Assembly: GCF_009870125.1 (NCBI RefSeq)
Contig: NC_046683.1
Location: 55,443,869 to 55,507,868, forward strand
Direction: 5' to 3'
DNA from: Drosophila pseudoobscura
Lineage: Eukaryota; Arthropoda; Insecta; Diptera; Drosophilidae
Length of the DNA: 64,000 bases
Below are positions 1-11,266 of this stretch, one piece after another. The notes beneath the pieces were generated by a model, which saw only the letters and a list, made by a program, of their open reading frames with translations, was not told the DNA's origin and ran no database searches. Positions within the stretch are counted from its first letter, which is position 1. Every line of letters begins with the position of its first letter. A program made the position numbers and the translations under genes.

Positions 1-3000
1 GTGTCAATCGATTCGTAACGTCCCTGCTGGCGTAGGCCGAACTCTTGGCCGTCGTCATCCCGCCCAGCATCGGAGCGTGTTGCAGTAGCAGTAGTAGTAC
101 CCGGGAGTGCTGCTGCTGGCAGATCCACATAGAATGTTGAATTGCGCTGCGCCAGCGAGGAGGTGTTGGAATTCAGCGACAAATTGGGCGTGTTGCGTGA
201 TAGATCCATGAACGTATTGCCCGATATACCCGCCAGATTATGCAAATGCTGTGTGGCACTGATCAGAGCATAGTCATCGGCATCAAATTGATGATCCGAG
301 GGCGAGGGCAAAGCCTCCATGGACTCTGAAGCATCGTCGCTGTAAAGAGAATCATGAAATTATCAGGTAAAAAGCTGAAGCGTTGTGCTACTTTTACACT
401 TTTATACCCGGTACTCAGTCAGTTTATATGTACATATGTGATCTTATGATGCACTTTACTGTAACTTACACAAAACATTTAATACGTAAGCGCTGGAATT
501 ATTATCGCAGCCGATGCATCGCGATGACTGCCGCATGTCTATCTCTCTCTTTCTCTCCCGCTCTCTCTCTCATTTACTAACGAGAGAGAAAGAGAGGAAA
601 CACGTGCGCTAATTATGTTGTACTGTTAATTCTTGCACTTCGTTTATACTCTTTCCGCTTAATGTCCTATTTGATTATAAATGTATAATGTTTTATCTGA
701 TTTCACTTATCTACTGTTTTAATATATGCCCTACATCTATCCGTCTCTCTCTCTTTCACTTCTCACGCCAACACCAGACGTAATATCTCGCTCTCCTCCG
801 CCAAGGGGCGAACGCTGCACGAGGAAGAGTGTGTGAGAGATAGAGAGAGAGTGAGAAAGAGAGAGAGAATCATTTGTTCCTTCTGGCTATAATAATAATC
901 CGATCTGATCCCAATTCTGCAATCAGCTAGATAAGGTCAGGAAAACTTTGAAAAAACCTTGATATCACAGAAGTCTGCACACAAAATTTGGTTGCTATAG
1001 ATCTTATAGACATGGCTATATCGGAATATCGGGTTCGAAAACGCTTTCTTCTGGGTGTTACACACGTACACTTTGTGGTTTCCACATCCACCACAAAACT
1101 AATATATCCCTAAACTCTTGGATTATCGGGCATAAAAATGTACAGAATAATTTACAGCACAAATTCCACTCACTCAAAGAAATCTTCCGCCTCAAAGGCC
1201 TCCTCGGCATCATCTTTGGTCCGTGGACGCGGACGACGTGATCGTTCGATTTCCGCCTTGGATAACAGAGGCGGCAAATGCAACACATAAAGTAATTTCA
1301 GTTTCTCCATGCTCTTGGAGGAGCAAACCAAGCCCAGGGCATTGATAAGCTGTCCAAAATCCAGATATCCAGTACCCTTCTTGTCTGTGAGCTGAAAACA
1401 CATAACAAATGATAAATAATACAAAATTGTACTCCACTTTTCTCCTCTTACCCTGAACAACTTTTCGCCAAGATCCACGCTGACACACTTCCGCCAGGGA
1501 GTTAGCTCTGTGAAGAGTGTGTGGAATACCTCATAGTTGACCCAGTAGGCCTCGTATCTGCCATTACTGCCACCCAGGACAGGGTCATTCGGTACCCTGG
1601 TGGGCGATTGATGATGCAGCAGCTGCGGCGTCTCCGACAGCGAGCATTGTGCCTTCTGCTGCTGCTGCATGGACTTCAACGCGTGTTTTTCCTCTCGGAT
1701 GATGGTGAGCAGCATGTGCAGCTCGTTTCGATCGAAATAGGGATTCTGTAAATAGGCCTTGACAACGGTCTTCTCGTTGTCAATGTCAAACTGACGCATG
1801 GTCAGGCGTCGGTGCTTGTTGCGCAGCTCCTCGATGCGCTGCTGGGTCAGTTCCTCGCCGAATTTTGTGTACGCCTCGTGGATGAGGGTCTGCACAGTTT
1901 GCGTCTGTGAGCGTTCCATCTTGCGTTTGTCCGTGGAGGGCGGCACTTGATAGTCGGGATTGTAAATGCCCTCCAGATAGTTTTGCAGCACCAGCATGGC
2001 CTCGCCATCGTCCTGGCACTTGAGCAGCTTGTCGCGATTCCATTCGATGATCTGCAAAGCCACCATAAAGATGATCTTGGCGCCCTCGTAGAAGAAACAG
2101 TCGAGTATGTGGAGCGAGCTCTCATAGCTGATTACGCTCATGAAGATGGTGAGGAACCACGAAATGGAGATCATTTTGATGACGCCCAGCTGCTCCAGAT
2201 GCTCGTGCAGATCGGCCAGATGAGTTTCGACCAGTTCATTGAGCACGCCCTGATCAATCTGTGCCCCCACCACCTTGTCCTTGTAGTAGTCCGGCAAGAG
2301 GTTCTCGCACAGGCTGGCCAGCATCCAGAAGGCGTTCTCTTCGTCGCAAAACAGTAGGAATACCGACGAGACAATGTTCATGGCCTGGCAGTAACCCACC
2401 TGCGGATTGCGCAGGGCATAGGCTTGCAGGACGCGCCTCAGTGCGCCAATGCCGTCTGTGCTCTGGAATGCCGGATGCTCGGGCAGTGAACGGGGCAGAT
2501 CCCTGTCGATTTCGTCGTGAGCAAAGCAATCCTTAATGCAGGCAGCCTTCTCCACCAGATCCTCGTACAATCCGGGATTCATTTCCTTGTCGTGAATGGC
2601 ACCGGAGAAGATCAACCAAATCTCCTGACGCAACTGGTCCGGAATGCCCTCCACAATGAGATTTATGACATCGGTGGTGCGGAACATGCCAATGCCGCGT
2701 CCAAAGTCACGGAAATGTGCCTCCCAACGCACCATCTTCTCCTCCTGATTCCTGATTATGTCTGAACTGAACTGTGTCTTGAATGTGTTCATCAAGGCTG
2801 TCTGCTTGCTCCAGGAGATGTCGTACTTGGCACGTTCCCGACTCACGGGACTGCAACAGATAATCGTATTGTGAAATGGCGCCTTATTCGAATTTAAAAG
2901 GGGCGGCACAACTTACACATGAATGCGGGAGAGTAGATCTGTTATTTTTGAGATCAGCACCTCTCTATCGACGATCTGGGCAAACATGAAAGGCACATTC

Positions 3001-5037
3001 TCCGACGTGATGATGACAATTTGATTGTCAAAACGCTGCTGCCCATCGTCCTTCTTCTCCACACTCTGCAGTATAAAAAAAAACAATGAAACCATGCTGC
3101 AGTGAAGCACAGGTTCTCCCCTTACCTTTATTGTTTTCATGGGTATGACCACACTAACCAAGTCCTTGACATCGCTGCGAAAGCAAAAGAAATTGGGCGA
3201 CAAATATATGTAGCCAGCATTAAACCGCTTCGAGTAGGGTGTCCAAATGTTTGCCTTGATCTTCCCATCGATTATCTCCGTTTGGGGTAAGCGGAAATAA
3301 ATGCGAAACTCCTCGGACTTCTGGCGGGCTGTCAGATCCCTGAGCAGAACCGGTTTCTTGGATGATTTAGCGCCCAGTCGGGCAAAGTTCGACGGATCAT
3401 GATCGACCACTGGACTCTCTGGATCCTGGATCAGCTGTTGTATGGCCATTTTGTTGAGCTGCTCGATCAGCAGATGTGCCTCGCCGGCATTGAAGATCAG
3501 CGTAAAATTGTATGTCATATTGTTGGTGGTCTTCAAGTAAATCGTATTTGCATTCCGACTGATGTCCTCCAGCTCGGCAAAGCGTATTATCCTCTTGACC
3601 TCATGACCCAGCATATACGAGTAGAAGCAGACGTGATTCAAAGAGATGTATAGCTGACCCTGACGCGGTATCTTGTTCTTCACATATCTGGAATGGAAAA
3701 AATCCCAATTAAGATTCGGTTCAAAATGTGTCGCAGTCTTCCGGTAAGCCTTACGTGGCCGAGTAGGAGTTGACCAGACGCTCTTCCTCCGGCATTTTGA
3801 AGGTTTGTCTAAACTGAGAGGTCATCACCTTGAAGTCGGCCGTTTCGCCAGTTTCATCTTGATTATTTTGTGTGTAGAGCGATTTGATTTTGCATATAGT
3901 AAAGTTTGTAACCTCGTCCTCGTTCTCCATTTCGTTGAGCACATTGAAGAGATTCGCCTGCAGCCATTCCCAGTCCTTTGCAATCTCATCCTGCGTTATT
4001 CCAATGGCGATTTCTATGGGGTTCAGGAATTTGTATTCCATTATAAACGAAGCTGTGTAATCTCAATTGTTTCACATTACATAAGAGAATCTTGGAGCCG
4101 TGGGTGAAAAACAATGATTTATATGGGGCCCCTGGCTGTATACAATACACCCATAAAAACCACAGAAATCAACGCCAGGCCATGACTCATATACCAGCCT
4201 CTGCCGCACATGGCAAGGCACTGATAAGGTGGGACACCGATTCCATTCCCAATGCACTTGAACCTACCGTAAGAAACTTCCGAGGACGGTGTCCGGTGTA
4301 CAATGCGATACGGAGCCGGCTTGGTGTTCCAAACACTGTCGTAGGTGCCCACCAGCATGGACCCAAAGCCGCGCGACTCGCCGTGGCCGCGACGTTTCTG
4401 TAGCACGAAGTACCTGGAGTACATTTCGGCAATCCTGTTGGGGCAGAAAATGGGAGTAAAAAACCAGATGCAATTCGAAGGGAAAGGGGGGGCGGCATTG
4501 GTGGCATACAGCATTCATGATTATATGTGTGTGTTCGTGAGTTCTTCGGGTGGGTTGGGTGTTTTTCTACGCAGCACGAAACACAGTTGGCAATCAATTT
4601 TCAAGCTACCGAGTCTCTGCACTCGGCCGCCGGGTGTGGGCACAGCTGTTTTTCCGCAGGAAATTGCGTTGTGAAATCAGAGCAGAATCCAATAGGCTGC
4701 CGCAGAGCCGCCATGGCGACTTGAACCCTCTCAATTAGTTATCAACAAAGAGCGCCAACACAATTAAACAAGTCAACATTCGTTTATGCGTGGCCTCTGT
4801 ACGCGAGTTAAGGCACTATTCTTATTGATGTGCATCGCGATCAACTGTTTTCATGATACACCTTCCATAAACATAACACTGCATACACACGCATACATAC
4901 CAGCACTCTAGTTGGTGTTTAAATTAGGCATCGGCATCTCGCCACACCACCCCCCCACCGACCAAAGACAAGAAAAGGGATTGGAACACTTACCAAAACG
5001 TCGACGGCAACAGCAACTCCTTCGGCTCAATCCACAT
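1..5037 (-). CDS. TBC1D8-9: TBC1D8/9-type RabGAP (GRAM-GRAM-TBC-EF-hand), 3' part outside window
   Basis: Eight coding exons are read on the minus strand: 5037-4994, 4434-4268, 4052-3755, 3687-3126, 3065-2917, 2850-1452, 1391-1174 and 339-1, continuing beyond base 1. All junctions have GT/AG ends and keep frame. The start MWIEPKELLLPSTFW and the following FVLQKRRGHG match the TBC1D9 family N-terminus. Two GRAM domains lie at about residues 160-230 and 295-365. A TBC domain follows at about 468-680 with both catalytic fingers intact (IDRDLPR, arginine finger; GYCQ, glutamine finger), so GAP activity on a Rab GTPase is expected. An EF-hand-like loop (DKKGTGYLDFGQ) lies near residue 877, with Gln in place of the last acidic ligand. 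About 1058 codons are visible; the human relative has about 1260. The 834-nt intron 340-1173 carries GA tracts. I believe the melanogaster gene is CG7324, but that name is from memory. Confidence 0.9.
831..869. repeat. GA-rich tract in last visible intron of the RabGAP gene
   Basis: An imperfect (GA)n tract lies in the intron 340-1173, with CT-rich tracts also near 542-575 and 740-756. These are possible GAGA-factor sites. No exon is seen in this intron. Confidence 0.6.
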
Positions 5038-5976
5038 TTTGCTCTTGTTTAGCCTATTTGACGGCTAGCACAGTCGAAGAAACAAAATTTCGTCTTTGTT
5101 TAATACTGCATTCGTTTATTTTGTTGTTGTATGCATCGTGACTGACCCTCAGAAATATACCAAAATATACCGTAAATACACCGATGAAAGAACGAACTTA
5201 GCCCACTTAAGCCCCCTTTGTTTAAACTGGATAACAACTTGAGTTATTCCGAGAAAAATAAAATCTATAATAATAATAATTCCTCTTGTAAGACCATCCT
5301 ATCCTTCATCTTTGCATAAAAAGCTGCGCAAAATTCTTCAAAATTCACCATTTTCGTGGAGAGTATTTTAATACCCATTGGTCGACAATGGGTTAATCGT
5401 TCCCTGTCAATGTTGGGAAATCTTTTTCCATAGTTTTGATATTCGGTTGAATATAAACTAGCTAAATGCGACCCTTAGCCCTTAAAACATAATTTTATCC
5501 GATTGAATCCTATCCTATAAAATATTTCAAAAACGATAAGTGACACTCATTCAGGGGACTCCTCAAATGCAATCAACAAAGAACATTAATACAGGTGGCG
5601 TTCCACTTTGAGCAAGGCAGTGAGATCAGATGTAAAAACCGAACGGGAAACTCATATGTATATATGTATGATATAAATGGTTAATACGGCATGACTACAT
5701 ATTTCTGGCATGGTGCAAAATGTAAACAACCATTTAGTCCGACATTCATATTTTCAAGAGTACGCCTACTGTTACTATTAATTTTTCTGAAGTTGGCGCA
5801 TTGTTCGAATTTTTTTCTGTGCTCAGTAAGCCCAAACCTAACGGTTAATGTCAAACTTAACCTTTTTCATTATTCGTGTCGTGTATCTGAAACGAAACGA
5901 AATAAAAACGTGCCGTGCTACAAAATTTTGAGTGAATATTTACATTTTACCAAATTATCTGTGTTCTTTAGCAAAA
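5038..5976. other. Intergenic region between divergent genes
   Basis: AT-rich spacer holding the 5' leader of the RabGAP gene (leftward) and that of the small gene at 5977 (rightward). No coding exon or TATA element stands out. A short ATACCCATTGGTCGACAATGGGT inverted repeat of about 23 bp lies near 5379-5402. Confidence 0.5.
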
Positions 5977-6546
5977 ATGCTTAAGAAATTCGTCGAAGTT
6001 AATGCGGAGGAGAGCCCCTCGGCCAATCCGTACGAAGTGCGGACCTACATGGGCAACGAGACTCAGGGGCCCGAATGGAACCCCGAGAACTGTCCGCCCC
6101 GCGAACGTGTGTGCCCAAAAAAGCCCCCAAACTCTACACTATCACAAGTACTCACCATCGAGGATGAGATTCGCCGCATCCACCAGAAGGCGGAGGAGTC
6201 GCGTTTCGTGCGCCCCGCCAAAAAGAAGTGCGACCTCTACGATGAGTTTACCATGTGCGTGGTTCCGCAGCGAACACCGTCAGAGCTGAAAACCCATGCC
6301 GAGATGCGTGAGCATCTGTTGTTGGCCCGCAAGGACTTGGGCCTGGTCGAGCACGATGCGCGGTCTCAACGAACCTGCCCCAAGGATCTTGTTGTCCTCA
6401 ACAGCCCCATGAACCTTGGCGAGGAGGAGGAGGCCCAAGAGGGCGAAGCCGGCGAGGAGGAAGAGGGAGAGGTGAAGCCACAGCAGGCATCTCCCGAGTG
6501 CAGCTCGAATATGATCATCATACCGGATAGGCGCATGGTGAGCTAA
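5977..6546 (+). CDS. Uncharacterised single-exon protein, 189 aa
   Basis: An intact 189-codon frame. I chose the ATG at 5977 over an in-frame upstream non-ATG start because it follows GCAAAA, a fair fly initiation context. The protein starts MLKKFVEVNAEESPSANPYE and has Pro/Cys-rich patches (CPPRERVCPKKPP) at about residues 39-51. A basic KKKC segment is followed by an amphipathic TIEDEIRRIHQKAEESR-type helix, and a Glu/Gly-rich acidic stretch lies at about 150-168. I see no signal peptide or membrane segment, and I do not recognise the family. Codon use has GC-rich third positions like the flanking genes, which supports real coding. It converges on the next gene with 94 bp between stop codons. 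Confidence 0.75.
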   Translation: MLKKFVEVNAEESPSANPYEVRTYMGNETQGPEWNPENCPPRERVCPKKPPNSTLSQVLTIEDEIRRIHQKAEESRFVRPAKKKCDLYDEFTMCVVPQRTPSELKTHAEMREHLLLARKDLGLVEHDARSQRTCPKDLVVLNSPMNLGEEEEAQEGEAGEEEEGEVKPQQASPECSSNMIIIPDRRMVS

Positions 6547-6640
6547 TTCTATATAAATAATTGTATTTTTATTATGGCTGGACTCTTAGGCCAACAAAAG
6601 CGTGGCTTAAATGTAGATTTAAGATTAGTTTTGGTAATTC

Positions 6641-7950
6641 CTATTCGATCAACTCTATGTCATCAATGTCCGCGTAGATACTTCCCGGCGGTAGCTCCGG
6701 CATGGAGTTGAACCCCTCGTCAGCCCCTCCTTCAGTGCCTGCCGCCAGCGAAAGTGTGCTATAGGCACCGCTCGTGGCCTGCTGCTGCATGTGCACGCCT
6801 AGCTGTGAGATCAGCTCCAGGGCCTGTATGTCTGAGTTCATCAAAGCGAACTGGTGGATGATGGCCAGGTGGGGGAACACTCCGTTGAGTAGAGTGGTGG
6901 TTCCGGCATTAATTTGCATGCTGTCTGAAGGATCCTCCCCTGGTGGGCCTTGATCTGGGTGGTCCGTGGCATCAGGCGAGGCAGCCGGTGAGAGCAGTAC
7001 ACTAGGTTCACAGGTGACCTCCTCCACATTGTCCTCGTCAAAGCGCTCTGGCCCTGTGTCGGACATCAGGCTGTTCTCACTCGATAGGTTGACCAGGTCC
7101 TTGCTGGTATCCCCATCGGCTTCCAGCAGCTCCCTTTGCATGAAATTGGGCAGTGAATGCTTAAACTCCACAATGATCTCCTCGACAGGCAGCTCCTGTG
7201 TTACACTATCGCTTCCCTGATAGCCCAAGTCATCTGCCTCGTACTTGTACTTGCTGCGGAAGCGATTCAGCCAGCGATACGATGGCCGAAAACTGGGCAG
7301 GTTCAGCACGGCCGCCATCTTCAGGGACGTCTCCTTCAGCTTCTGGTTGCGTATATTAATGCTCAGGCGCAGCTGGCGGCAGCGTTTCACCCACTCGTGG
7401 AGCAGAAAGCTGATGGCGCTCATCTCGAACTTGCGACGCTTTCGCGTCATCTCCTCGATGATGGTGGAGGCATCCGCCTCGCTAAGCGTGGCCAATTGCT
7501 GCAGCAGCTCCTGCTTCTTGTCCAGAATGCGTCGGATCTGCGTGGCACAGCAATGGAACATCTTGGCCAGGCTGTTTCTGGAAATGTTTGTCTCATCGTA
7601 ATAGCGTATAACGGCGATCTTCTCGTAGAAGGTCAATATGTTGCGCTCGTTGCGACGGGATTTGGGCTGCGGAAAGAAATTGAAGTTTGGATCACCCTTT
7701 CGATCGATTTACGCACCCGTTAATTAAAAACATCTCCCTGAGCAATGCAATAAAATATGCATGTTTGCAAATACATACACACACACTAATGCATGTGCCA
7801 CACTGGCCGCGTATTTGTCTGGCGACCGCGTGTGTCATAAGCAATGTCCCGTAAACCAACCCTCGGAGCGGCTTAAAGGCCAAGTTAAAGCAGACGCGTC
7901 AGACTTACCCCTTTGTGGTTATTGACTGTTGCTGCTGCCATGGCTGCCAT
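6641..7950 (-). CDS. CENP-B/pogo-type HTH DNA-binding protein without transposase domain
   Basis: Two coding exons, 7950-7909 (starts MAAMAAATVNNHKG) and 7666-6641, join in phase 0 across a GTAAGT...GCAG intron to give 355 aa. The first helix-turn-helix (about residues 22-75) contains EKIAVIRYYDETNISRNSLA. The second, Tc5/CENP-B-like HTH (about 100-160), contains FLLHEWVKRCRQLRLSI and SYRWLNRFRSKYKY. This pair is the DNA-binding half of pogo-superfamily transposases and their domesticated derivatives (CENP-B, jerky, distal antenna type). The remaining ~190 residues are acidic and Ser/Pro-rich with an IDDIELIE end, and no DDE catalytic core follows. I therefore infer a domesticated sequence-specific DNA-binding protein, perhaps with an acidic activation tail. 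No target can be read from the sequence. Confidence 0.8.
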
Positions 7951-8703
7951 TTCAATTGCAATCAATTTTATTTCGTTTCTTTCCTATCCTTTCCTTTCCT
8001 TTCCTAAGCACTCTGCCTTTAGTTCACCGTTTTTTCCTTAACTGCGCAGCAGTAAAAGCAAAAAGCCAATTGCGCTTCTTATTGCCGCCGCTCTCACATC
8101 CAAAGGAGAAGCAGAGAGCGTGCAAAAGAGAACCAGAGAGTGGGATTGACTCCTTTTAAGACTGAAAAGAGAAATAAAACAATTATTTATTTGTTCAATC
8201 CAAATGCCAAAGCATTGTTAGTCACTTTTATTTGTTGGTTTGCCTCTCAACAAACGCGGGGCGACACGTAGCTGCGCTGCTTCTATTGGCCTATTGTTGT
8301 GTGTGCGCTGACATTTTTACAATTACTGAGTAATAACACTTGTGCCCCTGTTTTTTTACGGTTTCAGCTTTCAGTCATTCTGTCTGCCTGCCTGCCCTGC
8401 CTGTGTGTACGTTTGTACGTTCTGCTGGCTCTCGGCTCTCCATATGAAATAAAAACGGTTCGCTATGCCCACAGCCACGACACGAGAGTCTTGTCCCTGT
8501 CGCTGTGTTGCTTCGTTGCTGCTGGCTCTGTTGTTGTAGCAACGGGCGTCAGAAATGCGGCAAAGAGGAACGATAGGCAGGGCAGCGTCGTTGTCGTCTC
8601 ACTCACACAAACGAACACTCGCACCTTTATATGTTTGTATGAACTTAGATACATTTGCAGCTGTTACTGTTGTTGTTTTTGTTAGCACTGGGCATATTGC
8701 ATA

Positions 8704-8740
8704 TGCATGCATGCATGCGTGTGTGTGTGTGTGTGTATAT
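8704..8740. repeat. (GCAT)n / (GT)n microsatellite
   Basis: GCATGCATGCATGC is followed directly by about 16 bases of GT repeat and TATAT. An alternating purine-pyrimidine tract of this kind can form Z-DNA. Confidence 0.85.
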
Positions 8741-9287
8741 GCAGTGTGCGGCCTCTTTCAACGCTGGCGTAGCCGCTGTTGCTGAATTTTTCGTTTCATT
8801 TGCGTTTTTCCGCGTGTTGTTTGTTGTTATGTTTCGATTCTTTTCTAGGGGCGGGGGCGCGAACGGGGGTCACACTTATAGAGTAGTGGTGGGTGAAGGA
8901 TATGCATCCGTACGTGCTTAATTTAACAATAATTAAATAGCATTGACACCAAGAAAGGAAGGAAAGCTTCGGGTGCGGAAGCTTTTGAAATTTGCATCAC
9001 CCATTGTTTGACGATGATATGATATTCACATCGGATTTAATCTTATTTACTCTGGTTATGTACAAAAATACACATAAAGGTGCAGTTCTCAACGTTTGTA
9101 TGTTTTATTTTTATTTCGACCTATCGTTACTATGGAATCTATGTGATACAGTGATCCCTTTAGTTGCTTTCCAAAGGTATCAATAGGATGTAAACTGAGG
9201 GTTCAGAGTACATTGCCGACATTGGCGACGGACGCTGATCAGCAATACAATACAAACCTTTAACAGGGTGGAAAACGCATCCTTCTC

Positions 9288-9320
9288 GTGAGCTTCAAAA
9301 TCATAATACCCTCAATGCAG
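9288..9320. repeat. Possible dispersed-element remnant (CAAAATCATAATACCCTC)
   Basis: The string AGCTTCAAAATCATAATACCCTC resembles the segment at 31543-31586. In the second copy the ATACCCT end is followed by a complementary AGGGTAT. Such ends are common in non-autonomous Helitron-like repeats of flies. The rest of the element is too decayed to delimit. Confidence 0.3.
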
Positions 9321-10274
9321 TGTGTATATCTGCAAAGTTCTTCGGTCGCGTACACCTTTAGTCCGTAGAGCACTTACTAAGCTAATTAACTTTCCGCCGT
9401 AGATAAGGCCAATGGAAAGCAATGTGTGCGTCGAGGGGTGTGGTGTGTGCTCTCTCCAGACACGAGTATGTAACAATTCGATTGATATTGATAGAAAATA
9501 CGATTTAATGTTTTATGGGCGTTCCATTGAATGAGCCTTATCAAACAGAATATGCGGACTAACCCAGTGAATCATCTGCAGGTGGCATCCAGTCCCCCTA
9601 TGGCATGCATGGTCCTACGCCCCTGTGCGCTGCCATTGCATTTCCCTTCTTCAATGCGCTTTGCATCGCCAAGTTCTTCTGCGACACAGTGGCGCCGTCA
9701 GCATTGTACGAGTGTGTGTGTGTGTTTGTGCTGTTATGGCCGCCTTGTTAGCAGCTACTATGGTGCTACTGGTGCTGCTGCACCTGCATTTAGCCAACGA
9801 TTTCAAGCCATCTTTTGTGTTGCCTATTCGCTTGCAGCGTCAGCATCTCTTTGGAAACAGCTCCATCCATTCTCCCAGATTCCTGGATGAATTCTAATTC
9901 ATCAAATGCCCCCGAACCGAACCGGACCGGGCGACACGTGCGCCTGATTGGCCTAGCCTTGCCTTGGCGCTTGCGTTATTTTTATTGATTTTAAAAACGG
10001 ACTTTCATTGACTCTTCGATTATGGGAGGGCCCCCGCAGCTGTACTGGACGGGATACCAAACACCTGCTGTTGTGTGCCCGATCTTCCCCCGTCCTTACC
10101 CCTTAAGGTTATGTACGTACCCGGTTTGGTATTTGGCCAAAACGGAGAGCGGCAACAGAGAGCTTGGAGAGGGTTGCGTTCGCTGCGTTGGTTTTCGTCT
10201 CTGGCGCCTCTTGGCTCTTGCTCTTGCTGTGTCTCTGGGGTTTGCTTTTGGGCCAACTTGTTGTTGGGAACAGA

Positions 10275-10297
10275 GCAGCAGCAGCAGCAGCAGCAGC
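10275..10297. repeat. (CAG)n tract
   Basis: Seven to eight CAG triplets; non-coding as far as can be judged. Confidence 0.85.
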
Positions 10298-10784
10298 TAC
10301 TACTAAGTGGCTTGTGGTCGTATGTGTGCTGACGGTGTTGGCATTTGTGCGCTCGTATTGACGTGGTCGTATGCTATAACTGTGCGGTGATACTGCGTCG
10401 GTGATGTGGCTATGGCTATGGCCTCACTTTGCTGCTTTGCTGCTATGCTGTTTTCTGTTTGCTGTTGCTGTTGCTGTTGCTACGAGTACGAGTACCATCC
10501 GTAGTACGGGGCCTACTATTAGATGACTTGTTCTTCGGGCCGCCACGACTTCCCACGACGAGCTTCGGTGTGTGGGACTCGTGTTGCGGTTTCGGTTTTC
10601 AGTCTGGGGGTTTGGTTTTGGTTTGGCCGAACTGAACCGAACCGAACGAGAGCGATAAGATTCCGTGATGTGGCACTAAGCGCTGTTCGTTGTTTACTGC
10701 TGCTCTGTGCATTTGTACGCGAGGCCGGCTGCTTGTGGCCGTCAGCAGTCAGCCAAGCAGTGGCCAGCGAGCCATAGAGGTGCC

Positions 10785-10850
10785 TCACACACACACACAC
10801 AAGCACATACTGACAGGCACTAGCACACACACACACACACACACACAAAC
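10785..10850. repeat. Two adjacent (CA)n microsatellites
   Basis: Two CA runs at 10785-10800 and 10823-10847, separated by about 20 bp of unique sequence. Confidence 0.85.
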
Positions 10851-11266
10851 ACCTACGGATGGATAGACGGTAAAACGGTTGACGAGAGCCAAGCCACATC
10901 ACACAGGTCGTTATAGCCAGTCTAGTTGGCATTTCGTGCCATACCTTATGCCGCTTACTAACCAAGACAGAAAGAAAAAATAAAACAGGCCTCCCTCTCT
11001 CTATATCTCCTCTATATATATATAAGAGTGTACATACATACATATATATAGGGACTGGCATCGGTGGCGTATGCGTGCTATTTTCAGCGTAGCCACTTCG
11101 AATGCCGCATTAAAAGCTTATGACCACGGCCAGGAGTGACAGACAGAGAGAGTGAGAGTGTACAGAGCTAACGGAGTGGCGATAGCCAGCCAGATGTTAC
11201 CATTATTATCCTGTAATTACTAACTCCTTCACCTTCCTCTTGCCCTCCCTCTGCTTCCCCCCTAAG

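Larger units (their letters stand above)
7951..11266. other. Intergenic region, simple repeats, 5' sequence of two divergent genes
   Basis: No convincing coding exon. The region holds the leader of the HTH gene (leftward), several CA/GT and CAG tracts listed separately, a TACGAGTACGAGTA motif near 10480, and a short dispersed-repeat remnant at 9288-9320. The first exon of the large gene at 11267 should lie here or further left. A good branch point (TACTAACTCC at 11217-11226) precedes the acceptor at 11266, but I could not identify the matching donor or ATG. An open frame from ATG at 9531 (119 codons) has no supporting features. Confidence 0.5.

Noticed and set aside
9531..9890. 119-codon plus-strand frame with ATG
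   Set aside because: It runs over a GT tract and has no splice, promoter or family support.
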